DNA from: an uncultured Clostridia bacterium
GTDB taxonomy: Bacteria; Bacillota; Clostridia; Christensenellales; UBA1242
Assembly (NCBI GenBank): GCA_944380265.1
Contig: CALWGY010000001.1
Location: 129,790 to 193,789, forward strand
Length of the DNA: 64,000 nt
Direction: 5' to 3'
Shown here: piece by piece, positions 18,529 through 26,663 of the stretch
How positions within the stretch are numbered: position 1 is the stretch's first letter
Layout: every line of letters begins with the position of its first letter
Made by a program: the position numbers and the translations under genes
Notes under the pieces: generated by a model
The model's input: only the letters and a program-made list of their open reading frames with translations
Databases searched by the model: none
What the model was told of the DNA's origin: nothing

Positions 18529-19698
18529 ATGAGTGAACAATATTTAAGTGTTGGACAAGTTAATAATTACATTAAAAACATTTTTGAAGCAGAAGTTATG
18601 CTTCAAAATATTTGCATTTATGGGGAAGTTAGCAGTTACAAAATTTCCAATAATATTGCATATTTTAATTTAACTGATGAAACAGGATTAATATCCTGTG
18701 TTTTGTTTAATGCTTCAAGGTTTCCAGAACCAAATATTGGTGATGTTATTTTGGCTGTTGGAAGTGTTTCGTATTATGCAAAAGGCGGAAAACTTTCTTT
18801 TAACGCAAACCATATTGCTCCATACGGCAAGGGGCTACTTTACGAAAAGTTTTTAAAGTTGAAAGAAGACCTTGAAAAACGCGGATATTTTAAGTTGGAA
18901 CACAAAAAACCGATTCCCGAAAGGGTGAATAAAATTGGTGTTGTAACAAGTTCAACAGGTGCCGTTATTCAAGATATTATTAATGTGACCAAACGAAGAA
19001 ACAAAACCGTTAACATTGTTTTGTATCCAGTTAAGGTGCAAGGTGTGGGTGCAGAAACAGAAGTTGCTAATGGAATAAACTTTTTTAGTAATTATGATGT
19101 TGATGCTATAATTGTTGCTCGTGGTGGTGGTAGTGCAGAAGATTTGCAACCATTCAACACAGAAATTGTTGCAACTGCAACATATAACTGCAAAAAGCCA
19201 ATCGTTTCGGCTGTTGGGCATGAAACTGATTTTACAATAATAGATTTTGTTTCCGATTTAAGAGCACCAACACCATCTGCTGCGGCAGAATGCGTTGTTA
19301 ATTTGCTAGATGATGATTTAAATCAAATTGATGCTTATCTAAACTTTTTTTACGATGCTGTTTCAAACAAGTTGATGCGAATAGAAAAAGATTCAAATTC
19401 ATTAATTGATAAAATGTTTTATGCTTCAAAAAACAAAGTTTTGGAAATTGATAATTTAATTAATCAGTTTAATGTTCAAATTAACCATTCAATTTTAAAT
19501 AAAACAACAAATATTACACATAGTGTTGATGTTTTAAAAAATAGGTTGGAAGCTTTAAATCCTTATGTTCCACTAAAAAAAGGATATGTTAAAGTGGAAA
19601 GTGAAGGAATGGTTGTAAGGTCGCATAAACAAGTTAAAAAGAATAAAGAATATAACCTAATTTTTTCAGATGGAAAAAGCAAGGTTGTGGGAGTTTAA
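18529..19698 (+). CDS. xseA: Exodeoxyribonuclease VII large subunit
   Basis: Degrades single-stranded DNA with XseB. N-terminal OB fold (residues 5-100), then the catalytic domain with GVVTSSTGAVIQDI, VARGGGSAEDLQPFN, VSAVGHETDFTIIDFVSD and RAPTPSAAAE, all diagnostic. 389 residues, slightly shorter than most due to a short coiled-coil region. Tight operon with nusB and xseB. folD, usually between nusB and xseA, is absent. Confidence 0.96.
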   Translation: MSEQYLSVGQVNNYIKNIFEAEVMLQNICIYGEVSSYKISNNIAYFNLTDETGLISCVLFNASRFPEPNIGDVILAVGSVSYYAKGGKLSFNANHIAPYGKGLLYEKFLKLKEDLEKRGYFKLEHKKPIPERVNKIGVVTSSTGAVIQDIINVTKRRNKTVNIVLYPVKVQGVGAETEVANGINFFSNYDVDAIIVARGGGSAEDLQPFNTEIVATATYNCKKPIVSAVGHETDFTIIDFVSDLRAPTPSAAAECVVNLLDDDLNQIDAYLNFFYDAVSNKLMRIEKDSNSLIDKMFYASKNKVLEIDNLINQFNVQINHSILNKTTNITHSVDVLKNRLEALNPYVPLKKGYVKVESEGMVVRSHKQVKKNKEYNLIFSDGKSKVVGV

Positions 19699-19700
19699 TT

Positions 19701-19907
19701 ATGGGAATTGATGAAAAACTAAAAAAATTGCAAGAAATTGCTGAAAAACTTGATGATAATGAAGTTACATTTGAGGAAAGTTTAAAACTTTTTGAAGAAG
19801 GCAGTGAACTTGTTAAAAGTTTATATGAAGAAATTAACAAAGCAAAAGGTAAAATTACAGTTTTAAAACAAGAAATTGATAAATTTAAAGAAGAAGGAAT
19901 GAATTAA
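19701..19907 (+). CDS. xseB: Exodeoxyribonuclease VII small subunit
   Basis: 68-residue helical partner of XseA with the family motif KLDDNEVTFEESLKLFEEGSELVK. Two bases after xseA and one before proS. In Firmicutes ispA and dxs usually follow; here proS does. Confidence 0.94.
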   Translation: MGIDEKLKKLQEIAEKLDDNEVTFEESLKLFEEGSELVKSLYEEINKAKGKITVLKQEIDKFKEEGMN

Positions 19908-19908
19908 A

Positions 19909-21333
19909 ATGAAAAACAAAGCAATTACAGATAGAGAAGTAGATTTTGCAAAATGGTACACAGATGTTGTTAAAGCAGCAAAATTGGCAGATTATTCAAG
20001 TGTTAAAGGTTGTTGCATTTTAGAACCAAATGGATATGCTTTATGGGAAAAAATTCAAAGTGTTCTAGATAAAATGTTTAAAGAAACTGGGCATCAAAAT
20101 GTGTACTTGCCAATGTTTATACCTGAAAGTTTAATGAGAAAAGAATCGGAACTAATCGAAGGATTTGCGCCAGAAGGAGCATGGGTAACTCAAGGTGGCA
20201 AAAACACACTAGAAGAAAGGCTTATTGTTAGACCAACTTCCGAAACATTGTTTTCCGACTACTATGCATTAAAAGTTAAATCATATAGAGATTTGCCAAA
20301 ACTTTACAATCAATGGTGCAATGTTGTTAGATGGGAAAAGGAAACCAGACCATTTTTAAGAACTAGGGAATTTTTGTGGCAAGAAGGTCACACTGTTCAT
20401 GAAACAGAAAAAGAAGCCAAAGAAGAAACTTTAAAAATGCTAAACATTTATAAAAAGTTTTTTGAAGAATATTTGGCAATTCCTGTTATAACGGGCAGAA
20501 AAACAGAAAAAGAAAAATTTGCTGGTGCAGAATACACCTACACAGTTGAAGCACTAATGTATAATGGTGTGGCACTTCAAAGTGGAACAAGCCACTATTT
20601 TGGTCAAAAATTTTCAAAGGCATATGATATCAAATTTTTAAACAGAAACAATCAACTTGAATATGCATATCAAACATCTTGGGGTGTTTCAACAAGAATG
20701 ATTGGTGGACTAATTATGGTTCACAGTGATGAAAACGGACTTGTTTTACCACCAAAAATTGCTCCAAGGCAAGTTGTTATTGTTCCAATTGGTGATGATG
20801 AAAAAGTTTTAAATCTTTCAAACCAAATTTTAGAAAAATTAAAAAGTGCAGGCATTGTAACTTTTGCTGATTTAACAGAAAAATCACCAGGCTTTAAATT
20901 TGCGGAACATGAAGTTAATGGTATTCCTGTTAGAATTGAAATTGGCAAACGTGACTTGGAAAACAATTTAATAACTCTTGCAAGACGTGACACGCGTGAA
21001 AAAATTAATGTTGATGCAAATTGCGACATTGTGGAAGTTGTTAAAAACTTGTTAGACGACATTCAAAACAATTTGTATAACAAAGCGCTAAAAAGAAGAA
21101 ATGAACTTACATACGATTGCAAAACACTGGAAGAAGTTGAAAAAATTATGAACACAAAACCAGGTTTTGTTAGAGCAATGTGGTGTGGGGAAGAAGCGTG
21201 TGAATTAAAAATGAAAGAAATTCGTGGAACAAAATCACGTTGCATTTTAGAAAATGAAAAACCTATTTCCGACAAGTGTGTTGTTTGCGGTAAAAAAGCA
21301 AAACACTTGGTTGTGTGGGGAATACAATATTAA
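19909..21333 (+). CDS. proS: Prolyl-tRNA synthetase, eukaryote/archaea-like type
   Basis: Charges tRNA-Pro (a tRNA-Pro(TGG) is encoded at 42.75 kb). 474 residues: class II motifs include RPTSET, RWEKETRPFLRTREFLWQEGHT (motif 2) and GLIMVHSD; then the anticodon-binding domain and a C-terminal zinc-like domain with Cys residues ending in the family's final aromatic Tyr. It lacks the roughly 180-residue editing insertion of bacterial-type ProRS, so this is the short type. It is inserted in the xse operon at the place where ispA and dxs are expected. Confidence 0.95.
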   Translation: MKNKAITDREVDFAKWYTDVVKAAKLADYSSVKGCCILEPNGYALWEKIQSVLDKMFKETGHQNVYLPMFIPESLMRKESELIEGFAPEGAWVTQGGKNTLEERLIVRPTSETLFSDYYALKVKSYRDLPKLYNQWCNVVRWEKETRPFLRTREFLWQEGHTVHETEKEAKEETLKMLNIYKKFFEEYLAIPVITGRKTEKEKFAGAEYTYTVEALMYNGVALQSGTSHYFGQKFSKAYDIKFLNRNNQLEYAYQTSWGVSTRMIGGLIMVHSDENGLVLPPKIAPRQVVIVPIGDDEKVLNLSNQILEKLKSAGIVTFADLTEKSPGFKFAEHEVNGIPVRIEIGKRDLENNLITLARRDTREKINVDANCDIVEVVKNLLDDIQNNLYNKALKRRNELTYDCKTLEEVEKIMNTKPGFVRAMWCGEEACELKMKEIRGTKSRCILENEKPISDKCVVCGKKAKHLVVWGIQY

Positions 21334-21498
21334 TTAAAATATAAAATATTTATTCTAAAAAAATATCAAAACACTAATGCGGAACATAAAAACAAGTGTA
21401 AAACTTTTAGGTTTTAACAATGTAAACATGTTTTTGCGTAATGTAAAGTTTGTGTATAATAACTAAACTTTAATTTAAAAAGCATAATAAAAAACAGT

Positions 21499-21530
21499 AA
21501 AAACAGGGCATAATTGTACCTGTTTTTTGT
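21499..21530 (+). terminator. Rho-independent terminator between proS and argR
   Basis: AAAACAGG (21500-21507) pairs with CCTGTTTT (21519-21526), followed by T-rich DNA. It resembles the terminator at 41991-42023: both contain AGGGCATA..TGT.CCT. Confidence 0.8.
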
Positions 21531-21589
21531 TTTAATTTTAAATTTTTAGCTTTGTTTTTATTGCTAAAAAATGGCTTAATTTGGGCACT

Positions 21590-21603
21590 TGTATAATTAT
21601 TCA
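21590..21603 (+). promoter_or_regulatory. Candidate ARG box (ArgR operator)
   Basis: TGTATAATTATTCA differs at one base from the TGAATwwwwATTCA consensus. Position upstream of argR suggests autoregulation. Confidence 0.45.
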
Positions 21604-21688
21604 GAATATTTATACAAGGCGAAATTTATAATTATAAAAAGTTATGAATAAAAATAAAAAACAAAATGTATAAATATACAAAAAGGGC

Positions 21689-21717
21689 TTGCATAAAAAA
21701 ATGTGATGTTGTATAAT
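21689..21717 (+). promoter_or_regulatory. Vegetative promoter of argR
   Basis: TTGCAT, 17 bases, TATAAT. Predicted start near 21724. Confidence 0.75.
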
Positions 21718-21737
21718 TATGTTGCTTTCAAAAATTT

Positions 21738-21753
21738 TGAATGCATAAATTCA
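21738..21753 (+). promoter_or_regulatory. Candidate ArgR operator just downstream of the argR promoter
   Basis: TGAAT-N6-ATTCA palindrome at about +14 of the predicted start. Spacing is two bases longer than the standard ARG box, so assignment is tentative. Confidence 0.4.
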
Positions 21754-21772
21754 CATAAAAGGGATAAAGGCT

Positions 21773-22225
21773 ATGGCAAGAAATTCGCGTCAATCAAAAA
21801 TTTTAGAACTAATTTCTTTAAAGGAAATTGAAACACAAGAAGAATTGGTTGCAGAATTAAAAGCTGCAAACTATGATGTAACACAAGCCACAATCAGTCG
21901 TGACATTAAAGAACTTGGTTTAATTAAAATTTTGTCTGACAATAAAAAATATAAATACGCAATTGTTTCTTCTTCTAATCAGGCAGTTTCAAACAAGTGT
22001 ATGAGTATTTTTAAAGAATGTGTTATTTCAATTAAAAATGCCATGAACCTTGTTGTGTTAAAAACATTAAAAGGCACCGCCGGAATGGTTAGCAACTTTA
22101 TTGATCAACTATCCCTAACACCTGTTATGGGCTGTACATATGGCGAAGATACTGTTATGGTTATAACTTCCGATGTTGAAGATGCATATTTGGTTCAACA
22201 AAAATTAAACGAAATTTTAATTTAA
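21773..22225 (+). CDS. argR: Arginine repressor ArgR
   Basis: 150 residues: N-terminal winged helix (ATISRDIKELGLIKI is the recognition region) and C-terminal hexamerisation/arginine-binding domain, with GTAGMVSNFIDQL near residue 100 and GCTYGEDTVMVIT. SD AAAGG precedes the ATG. argR-recN adjacency is conserved in Firmicutes; the usual upstream tlyA and nadK are missing. Likely autoregulated through nearby ARG-like boxes. It probably controls arginine genes elsewhere. Confidence 0.95.
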   Translation: MARNSRQSKILELISLKEIETQEELVAELKAANYDVTQATISRDIKELGLIKILSDNKKYKYAIVSSSNQAVSNKCMSIFKECVISIKNAMNLVVLKTLKGTAGMVSNFIDQLSLTPVMGCTYGEDTVMVITSDVEDAYLVQQKLNEILI

Positions 22226-22253
22226 ACATGCAAAATTGCATGTTTATTTTTTT
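22224..22253 (+). terminator. Rho-independent terminator after argR
   Basis: AAACATGCAA and TTGCATGTTT are complementary, followed by T-rich DNA; overlaps the argR stop codon. Confidence 0.85.
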
Positions 22254-22271
22254 ATTTATATATTTTTACAA

Positions 22272-22300
22272 TTGTTATTTTTAATATTATTTGCTAAAAT
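22272..22300 (+). promoter_or_regulatory. Promoter of recN
   Basis: TTGTTA, 17 bases, TAAAAT, with TGC directly before the -10 (extended -10). Confidence 0.65.
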
Positions 22301-22325
22301 AATAAGTGTTTTAAAAAGGTGACAA

Positions 22326-24035
22326 ATGATAACAAGTTTAAAAATTAACAACATTGCATTAATAGATGAAAGTTTAATAAATTTGGGTGAAGGTTTTAAT
22401 GTTTTAACTGGCGAAACTGGTGCAGGAAAAAGCATTATAATTGATTCTTTAAACTTTGTGCTTGGCAGCAAAGCCGACAAAACTTTAATTAAAACCGGAA
22501 AAGACTTTGCCAAAGTTGAAGTTGTTTTTGAATTACCAAAATTAAAAGATTCAATAATTGAATTTTTTAACTCAATTAATTTAGAACCTGAAACCACAAT
22601 AATAATTAATAGATATTACAGTGTTAATGGTAAAAATGAAATCAGGGTTAATGGCGAAGCGGTAACACTTTCAATGTTAAAAAAGTTAACCATAAATTTG
22701 GTTGACATTCATGGTCAACACGACCATCAAGCCTTGTTGGATGCTAAAAACCACATTAAAATTATTGATGGTTTAAGTTTGAAAGTTGAAAATTTGAAGC
22801 AAAATTTAAGTGAAAAGTTAACCGAGCTTAAAGAAATTAATAATCAAATTGCTTCTCTTGGTGGAGAAGGTGAAGATAAACTAAACAACATAAAACTTTT
22901 AGAACATGAAATTAACGAAATAGAACTTGCAAACTTAAAGGTTGGGGAAGAAGATGAACTTGTTTTAAAACGTAAGTTGTTTGCAAATTCAGAAAAACTT
23001 TCAAAAAATTTGCAAGAAGCGTATGAAAATTTGCAAAGTTCCGACTATGGCGTTTCAAATCAAGTTAAAAGCGCGGTTTATTCTTTGTCGCAAATAAGTA
23101 GCATTTCAAATGAAATTGAAGAATTAAAAAACAGACTAAATTCGTGTTTGTATGAAGTAACCGACATTGTTGATGGTATAAGTGATATATTAAGCAAAGT
23201 TGAATATGATGAAGATGAAGTTAACAATTTGGAAGAACGCTTAGACTTAATTAAGGATTTAAAACGAAAATATGGCGGAAGTGTTGAACAAATTTTTGAA
23301 TATTTAAATAATGCAAAGCAAAAACTTGATAATTTAAATAATTCAGAAGAAGCCATAAAAAAATTAAACACTCAAAAAACGGCTGTTTTAAAGGAAATTT
23401 ACAATATTTGCGTTAACTTAACTAATGAAAGAAAATTGGTTGGAAGCAGCATTAAGGAAAAACTGCTTAAAGAACTTGCATGTTTGGGCATTAAAAATGC
23501 TAAATTTGAAATTGTGTTTAATAACGACTATAATTTGCAAAATATTGAAAAAAAAGTTACTTTGTCTGGCGCAGATAATTTAGAGTTTTTGTTTAGTGCA
23601 AATCCAGGAATTGAAGTTAGACCACTAACAAAAATAATTTCTGGCGGTGAACTTAGCAGATTTATGCTTGCGTTTAAGTGTGTGATTCAAGATAGTAGCG
23701 GAATTAAAACTTTAATTTTTGATGAAATTGATGCCGGTATTGGCGGGCTTATTGGTGTTGAAGTTGGCAAAAAAATTTGTAACATTTCCAAATTTAACCA
23801 AGTTGTGTGCATAACACATCTGGCACAAATAGCAGTGTTTGGTGATAACAATTTTAAAATTGAAAAAACGGTTGACAACAATTACACATCTTCATCAATA
23901 AAACTTTTGGATAAAATTGGAAAAGTTAAGGAAATTACCAGAATGTTGGGTCTTGCAAGTGGAGCGCAAACAGGCGAAGCCACAGCAAAGGAATTAATTG
24001 ATTTTGCCAATAATTACAAACAAAGCCTTAACTAA
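22326..24035 (+). CDS. recN: DNA repair protein RecN
   Basis: SMC-like ATPase acting on double-strand breaks. Walker A is TGETGAGKSIIIDSL near the N-terminus; coiled-coil arms (about 150-360) follow; the C-terminal half has the ABC signature SGGELSRFMLAFKC, Walker B TLIFDEIDAGIGG and the CITHLAQIA switch. 569 residues, normal length. SD AAAGGTG precedes the ATG. No LexA-type box was identified. Confidence 0.96.
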   Translation: MITSLKINNIALIDESLINLGEGFNVLTGETGAGKSIIIDSLNFVLGSKADKTLIKTGKDFAKVEVVFELPKLKDSIIEFFNSINLEPETTIIINRYYSVNGKNEIRVNGEAVTLSMLKKLTINLVDIHGQHDHQALLDAKNHIKIIDGLSLKVENLKQNLSEKLTELKEINNQIASLGGEGEDKLNNIKLLEHEINEIELANLKVGEEDELVLKRKLFANSEKLSKNLQEAYENLQSSDYGVSNQVKSAVYSLSQISSISNEIEELKNRLNSCLYEVTDIVDGISDILSKVEYDEDEVNNLEERLDLIKDLKRKYGGSVEQIFEYLNNAKQKLDNLNNSEEAIKKLNTQKTAVLKEIYNICVNLTNERKLVGSSIKEKLLKELACLGIKNAKFEIVFNNDYNLQNIEKKVTLSGADNLEFLFSANPGIEVRPLTKIISGGELSRFMLAFKCVIQDSSGIKTLIFDEIDAGIGGLIGVEVGKKICNISKFNQVVCITHLAQIAVFGDNNFKIEKTVDNNYTSSSIKLLDKIGKVKEITRMLGLASGAQTGEATAKELIDFANNYKQSLN

Positions 24036-24060
24036 GTTGTTAAAAAACTCTAATAAAATT

Positions 24061-24090
24061 TTTTAGAAACAAATATTTTAGAAACAAATA
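24061..24090 (+). repeat. Tandem 15-base direct repeat
   Basis: TTTTAGAAACAAATA occurs twice without a gap in the recN-spoIVB intergenic region. Two copies only; no function seen. Confidence 0.8.
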
Positions 24091-24180
24091 TTATTAATAC
24101 AAATTAATTATATAGTAATAGTTAATTTATAATTAGAAAAATTGGATTTTTTTTCTAGTATAAAAAATAATCAAATAAAA

Positions 24181-24212
24181 AAACTACTTTTAAGTTAGGA
24201 GTAGTTTTTTTT
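24181..24212 (+). promoter_or_regulatory. Terminator-like hairpin overlapping the spoIVB ribosome binding site
   Basis: AAACTACT (24181-24188) pairs with AGTAGTTT (24200-24207), then eight T run up to the ATG at 24213. AGGAG (24197-24201), the only SD, spans the loop and 3' arm. The element can be a terminator for recN, a block on SD access, or both. Confidence 0.6.
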
Positions 24213-25424
24213 ATGAAGCGTAAAACAAAATTTTTAGTTTTCAGTGTAATATGCTTGTTGTTTATTTTTTTTAGTGCTTTAATTCCTTACCAAACGTTAT
24301 TGGCATTAAACAATGGTGTTGTTTTAACAAAGCAGGAGTTTGAAGAATTAATTAACAAAAACAATAATTTAATTAATATCAACTCAGTTTTGGCGGATTC
24401 TGATGATAATGAAAAAATAAATGAATATGTTGTAAAATTTAAGTTATTTAACTTATTTAACATAAAAAACTTAAAAGTTAATGTTGTAAAAAATGATTCT
24501 GTTTTGTTGGGTGGCGATTGCATAGGACTTAATTTAAGCAGTAAAGGTGTTGTTATTGTGGGCAGTAATTACATAATAACAAAAAATGGAAACATCAGCC
24601 CAATAGAAAAATCAGGGCTTTTAAATGGTGATGTTATAACGCATTTAAACGATGTTGAAATAAAAAATATTGATGATATAAATTCTGTTTTAAAAAATAG
24701 TGATGGAAGCGAAATTAAGGTTTCTGCTAAAAGAAAAGGGGAAGAGTTTATAACAACCATAAAACCAGAACTAGATGTTCAAACAGATTCTTATAAACTT
24801 GGAATTTGGATTAGGGACGATGCGATGGGTGTGGGAACATTAACTTTTGTTAATCCTGAAACATTAAGGTTTGCATCACTGGGGCACCCAATAGCAGATG
24901 CTGACACTGGCGAAAATTTTGAAGTTGGAAGCGGAGAAGTTTATAAGTGCAATGTTGTTGGTGTAAAAAAAGGCAGGCGTGGTGTTCCGGGCGAAATTTT
25001 GGGACTATTCATGCAAGGGAAAAACGTGCAAGGCACAGTTGAAAAAAATTGCTCATATGGTGTTTATGGTAATTTAAATGAAACCAGCGAACTTGCACTT
25101 GGCAAAAGCGAAATTAAAATTGGTGGAAGATTAACTGCAAAACCGGGCAAAGCAACAATTCTTTCTTGCATAAACGGAACAGACATTGAGGAATTTGAAA
25201 TTGAACTAATAAAAACCAACTATCAAACTGGAAGTGCAAGCAAAAGCATGGTTATTAAGGTTGTTGATAAAGATTTAATTAGCAGAACTGGTGGAATTGT
25301 GCAGGGTATGAGCGGAAGTCCAATAATTCAAGATGGAAAAATAATTGGTGCTGTAACACATGTTTTTGTTAACGATCCAACAAAAGGCTTTGGTTTGTAT
25401 TTAGATTGGATGTTAAACGAATAA
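24213..25424 (+). CDS. spoIVB: SpoIVB peptidase (stage IV sporulation, S55)
   Basis: Forespore serine peptidase secreted into the intermembrane space; in B. subtilis it signals sigma-K activation. 403 residues: N-terminal membrane anchor, PDZ domain (about 125-190, GLLNGDVITHLNDVEI), then the S55 domain with H225 (SLGHPIAD) and S367 (GMSGSPI), matching the known catalytic His and Ser. spoIVB-spo0A order is conserved. Translation start lies behind a terminator-like hairpin. The recN-spoIVB gap holds no visible vegetative promoter, as expected for a forespore gene. Confidence 0.95.
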   Translation: MKRKTKFLVFSVICLLFIFFSALIPYQTLLALNNGVVLTKQEFEELINKNNNLININSVLADSDDNEKINEYVVKFKLFNLFNIKNLKVNVVKNDSVLLGGDCIGLNLSSKGVVIVGSNYIITKNGNISPIEKSGLLNGDVITHLNDVEIKNIDDINSVLKNSDGSEIKVSAKRKGEEFITTIKPELDVQTDSYKLGIWIRDDAMGVGTLTFVNPETLRFASLGHPIADADTGENFEVGSGEVYKCNVVGVKKGRRGVPGEILGLFMQGKNVQGTVEKNCSYGVYGNLNETSELALGKSEIKIGGRLTAKPGKATILSCINGTDIEEFEIELIKTNYQTGSASKSMVIKVVDKDLISRTGGIVQGMSGSPIIQDGKIIGAVTHVFVNDPTKGFGLYLDWMLNE

Positions 25425-25447
25425 AGCGGTAAATTTGCCGCTTTTTT
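25423..25447 (+). terminator. Rho-independent terminator after spoIVB
   Basis: AAAGCGG and CCGCTTT pair across 8 bases, ending in six T; overlaps the stop codon. Confidence 0.88.
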
Positions 25448-25775
25448 AATGAAAAAAAATTTCCAAACACAAAGTTTGAAAAATAATAATTAATATTTCC
25501 GAAATTATATAATATTAAATTTCTTTTTAAAATGTCAAATAAATTTGCAAAATAATTAATTTTGTACAAAATACACAAAATTTATTATGATAACGTAATA
25601 AAGCCATAAAACAACATTTTTTATTGAAAAATTTTGTAATATCTTACAATTTTGACATTTTTGTAAAAAATTAATTGTATTTGTAGATTTTTAAAAATAT
25701 GTTTGTTATACTTTAACTCGTAGGGGCTACAATATTAAAAAAAAATACAAAAATATGAAAGGGAATTATGTTATT
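25448..25775 (+). other. Leader region of the spo0A-like gene
   Basis: Very AT-rich, 328 bases without a gene. TATACT at 25707-25712 and TACAAT at 25728-25733 could be -10 elements. Two strings resemble a Spo0A box (consensus TTTGTCRAAA): AATGTCAAAT near 25531 and, reversed, TTTTGACATT near 25651; both are imperfect. Confidence 0.35.
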
Positions 25776-26543
25776 ATGGTTAAGCCAAGTCTTAACGCAG
25801 TTTATTATTCAAAGGGAAACATAGAAAAGGCGTATTTAATAAAAAATTTGCTTTGGAAATCAAAATTTCAAGTTACTAACATATCCAATTTTTCTGAGTT
25901 AGTTTATGCAATTCAACAACAAGAAGTTAACTTATTAATTGTTGATGGTGAAACCATTAAAATCACAGAAGAATTTTTGGATATTACTAAAAATTATAAA
26001 TTTGCAATACCCGACAACATTTTCTTTATTAATTACACAAGCGACATAGATATGTTAGAAATTAATAATGAAAACAGGTTTTTAGTTACTTATTCTAATT
26101 TTTCTAGCGTTTTTAATGAAAATCAGCACAGACTTATTTATAATATAGAACGAAACAAATCAAACAAGTTTAATTCAAATTTCATAAGCATGTTTTTAAC
26201 TCAATTTTTAATTCGTTTAGGTTTTCTTCCTAAACATGTTGGATTTAATTACATAAAACAATGCATAGAGGAAGCACTTTGCCATAATGGAATTTTGGGT
26301 TCTTTAAGCACTGAAATATATCCTTGTGTTGCACGCAGAAATGGAACAACACCAATAAACATTGAAAGAAACATTAGAAACTCCATTGAATGTGCAAACA
26401 AAATTTCTGGAAACAAAGAAGAAGTTTTAAAAGATGTGTTTCATAAAGAAAAATGTGTTAGTAACAGGGCGTTTTTGTCGTATTTACTAGATCAAGTTTT
26501 AATTTCTTATGAGCAAATGGAACGTAACTATTCTGTTTTGTAA
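25776..26543 (+). CDS. spo0A: Spo0A homologue with degenerate receiver domain
   Basis: Master sporulation regulator by position (after spoIVB) and C-terminal domain: residues about 140-250 align with the Spo0A effector, including LGSLSTEIYPCVARRNGTT and IERNIRNSIECA. The N-terminal receiver is unusual: with ATG 25776 as start, Y10-Y11 stand where the metal-binding Asp pair should be, while the phospho-acceptor Asp is kept (D57, LLIVDGE); the conserved Lys is not visible. In the recognition helix, two DNA-contact residues differ (Arg to Asn, His to Asn). An upstream ATG (25755) has no SD; 25776 has AAAGGGA 11 bases before it. Effector assignment is firm; phosphorylation control is doubtful. 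Confidence 0.85.
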   Translation: MVKPSLNAVYYSKGNIEKAYLIKNLLWKSKFQVTNISNFSELVYAIQQQEVNLLIVDGETIKITEEFLDITKNYKFAIPDNIFFINYTSDIDMLEINNENRFLVTYSNFSSVFNENQHRLIYNIERNKSNKFNSNFISMFLTQFLIRLGFLPKHVGFNYIKQCIEEALCHNGILGSLSTEIYPCVARRNGTTPINIERNIRNSIECANKISGNKEEVLKDVFHKEKCVSNRAFLSYLLDQVLISYEQMERNYSVL

Positions 26544-26631
26544 ACTTTATTCTAATTTATTAATTTGAGTTAAGCACTTTTTGCGTCCCCGGCAAATTTT
26601 GTTTAAACCAAATTAAATGCGATAAATTTTA

Positions 26632-26660
26632 ATAAATTGTATTTTTTTTTAATATATATT
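26632..26660 (+). promoter_or_regulatory. Possible sigma-E type promoter of the spoIIM-like gene
   Basis: ATA, 18 bases, TATATATT (one mismatch to CATANNNT), ending three bases before the ATG. Similar arrangement to yunB. Confidence 0.35.
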
Positions 26661-26663
26661 AAT

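Larger units (their letters stand above)
21334..21772 (+). other. Intergenic region between proS and argR with promoters, one terminator and ArgR-like sites
   Basis: 439 bases with no supported gene. It holds an isolated -10 (TATAAT at 21455-21460) soon followed by a terminator (21500-21530), which would give a transcript of about 65 bases, then ARG-box-like sites and the argR promoter. The string ATGAATAAAAATAAAA (21644-21659) also resembles a B. subtilis ARG box. Confidence 0.5.

Noticed and set aside
24061..24090. Tandem 15-base repeat as a CRISPR or iteron array
   Set aside because: Only two adjacent copies, no spacer; no cas or replication gene nearby.
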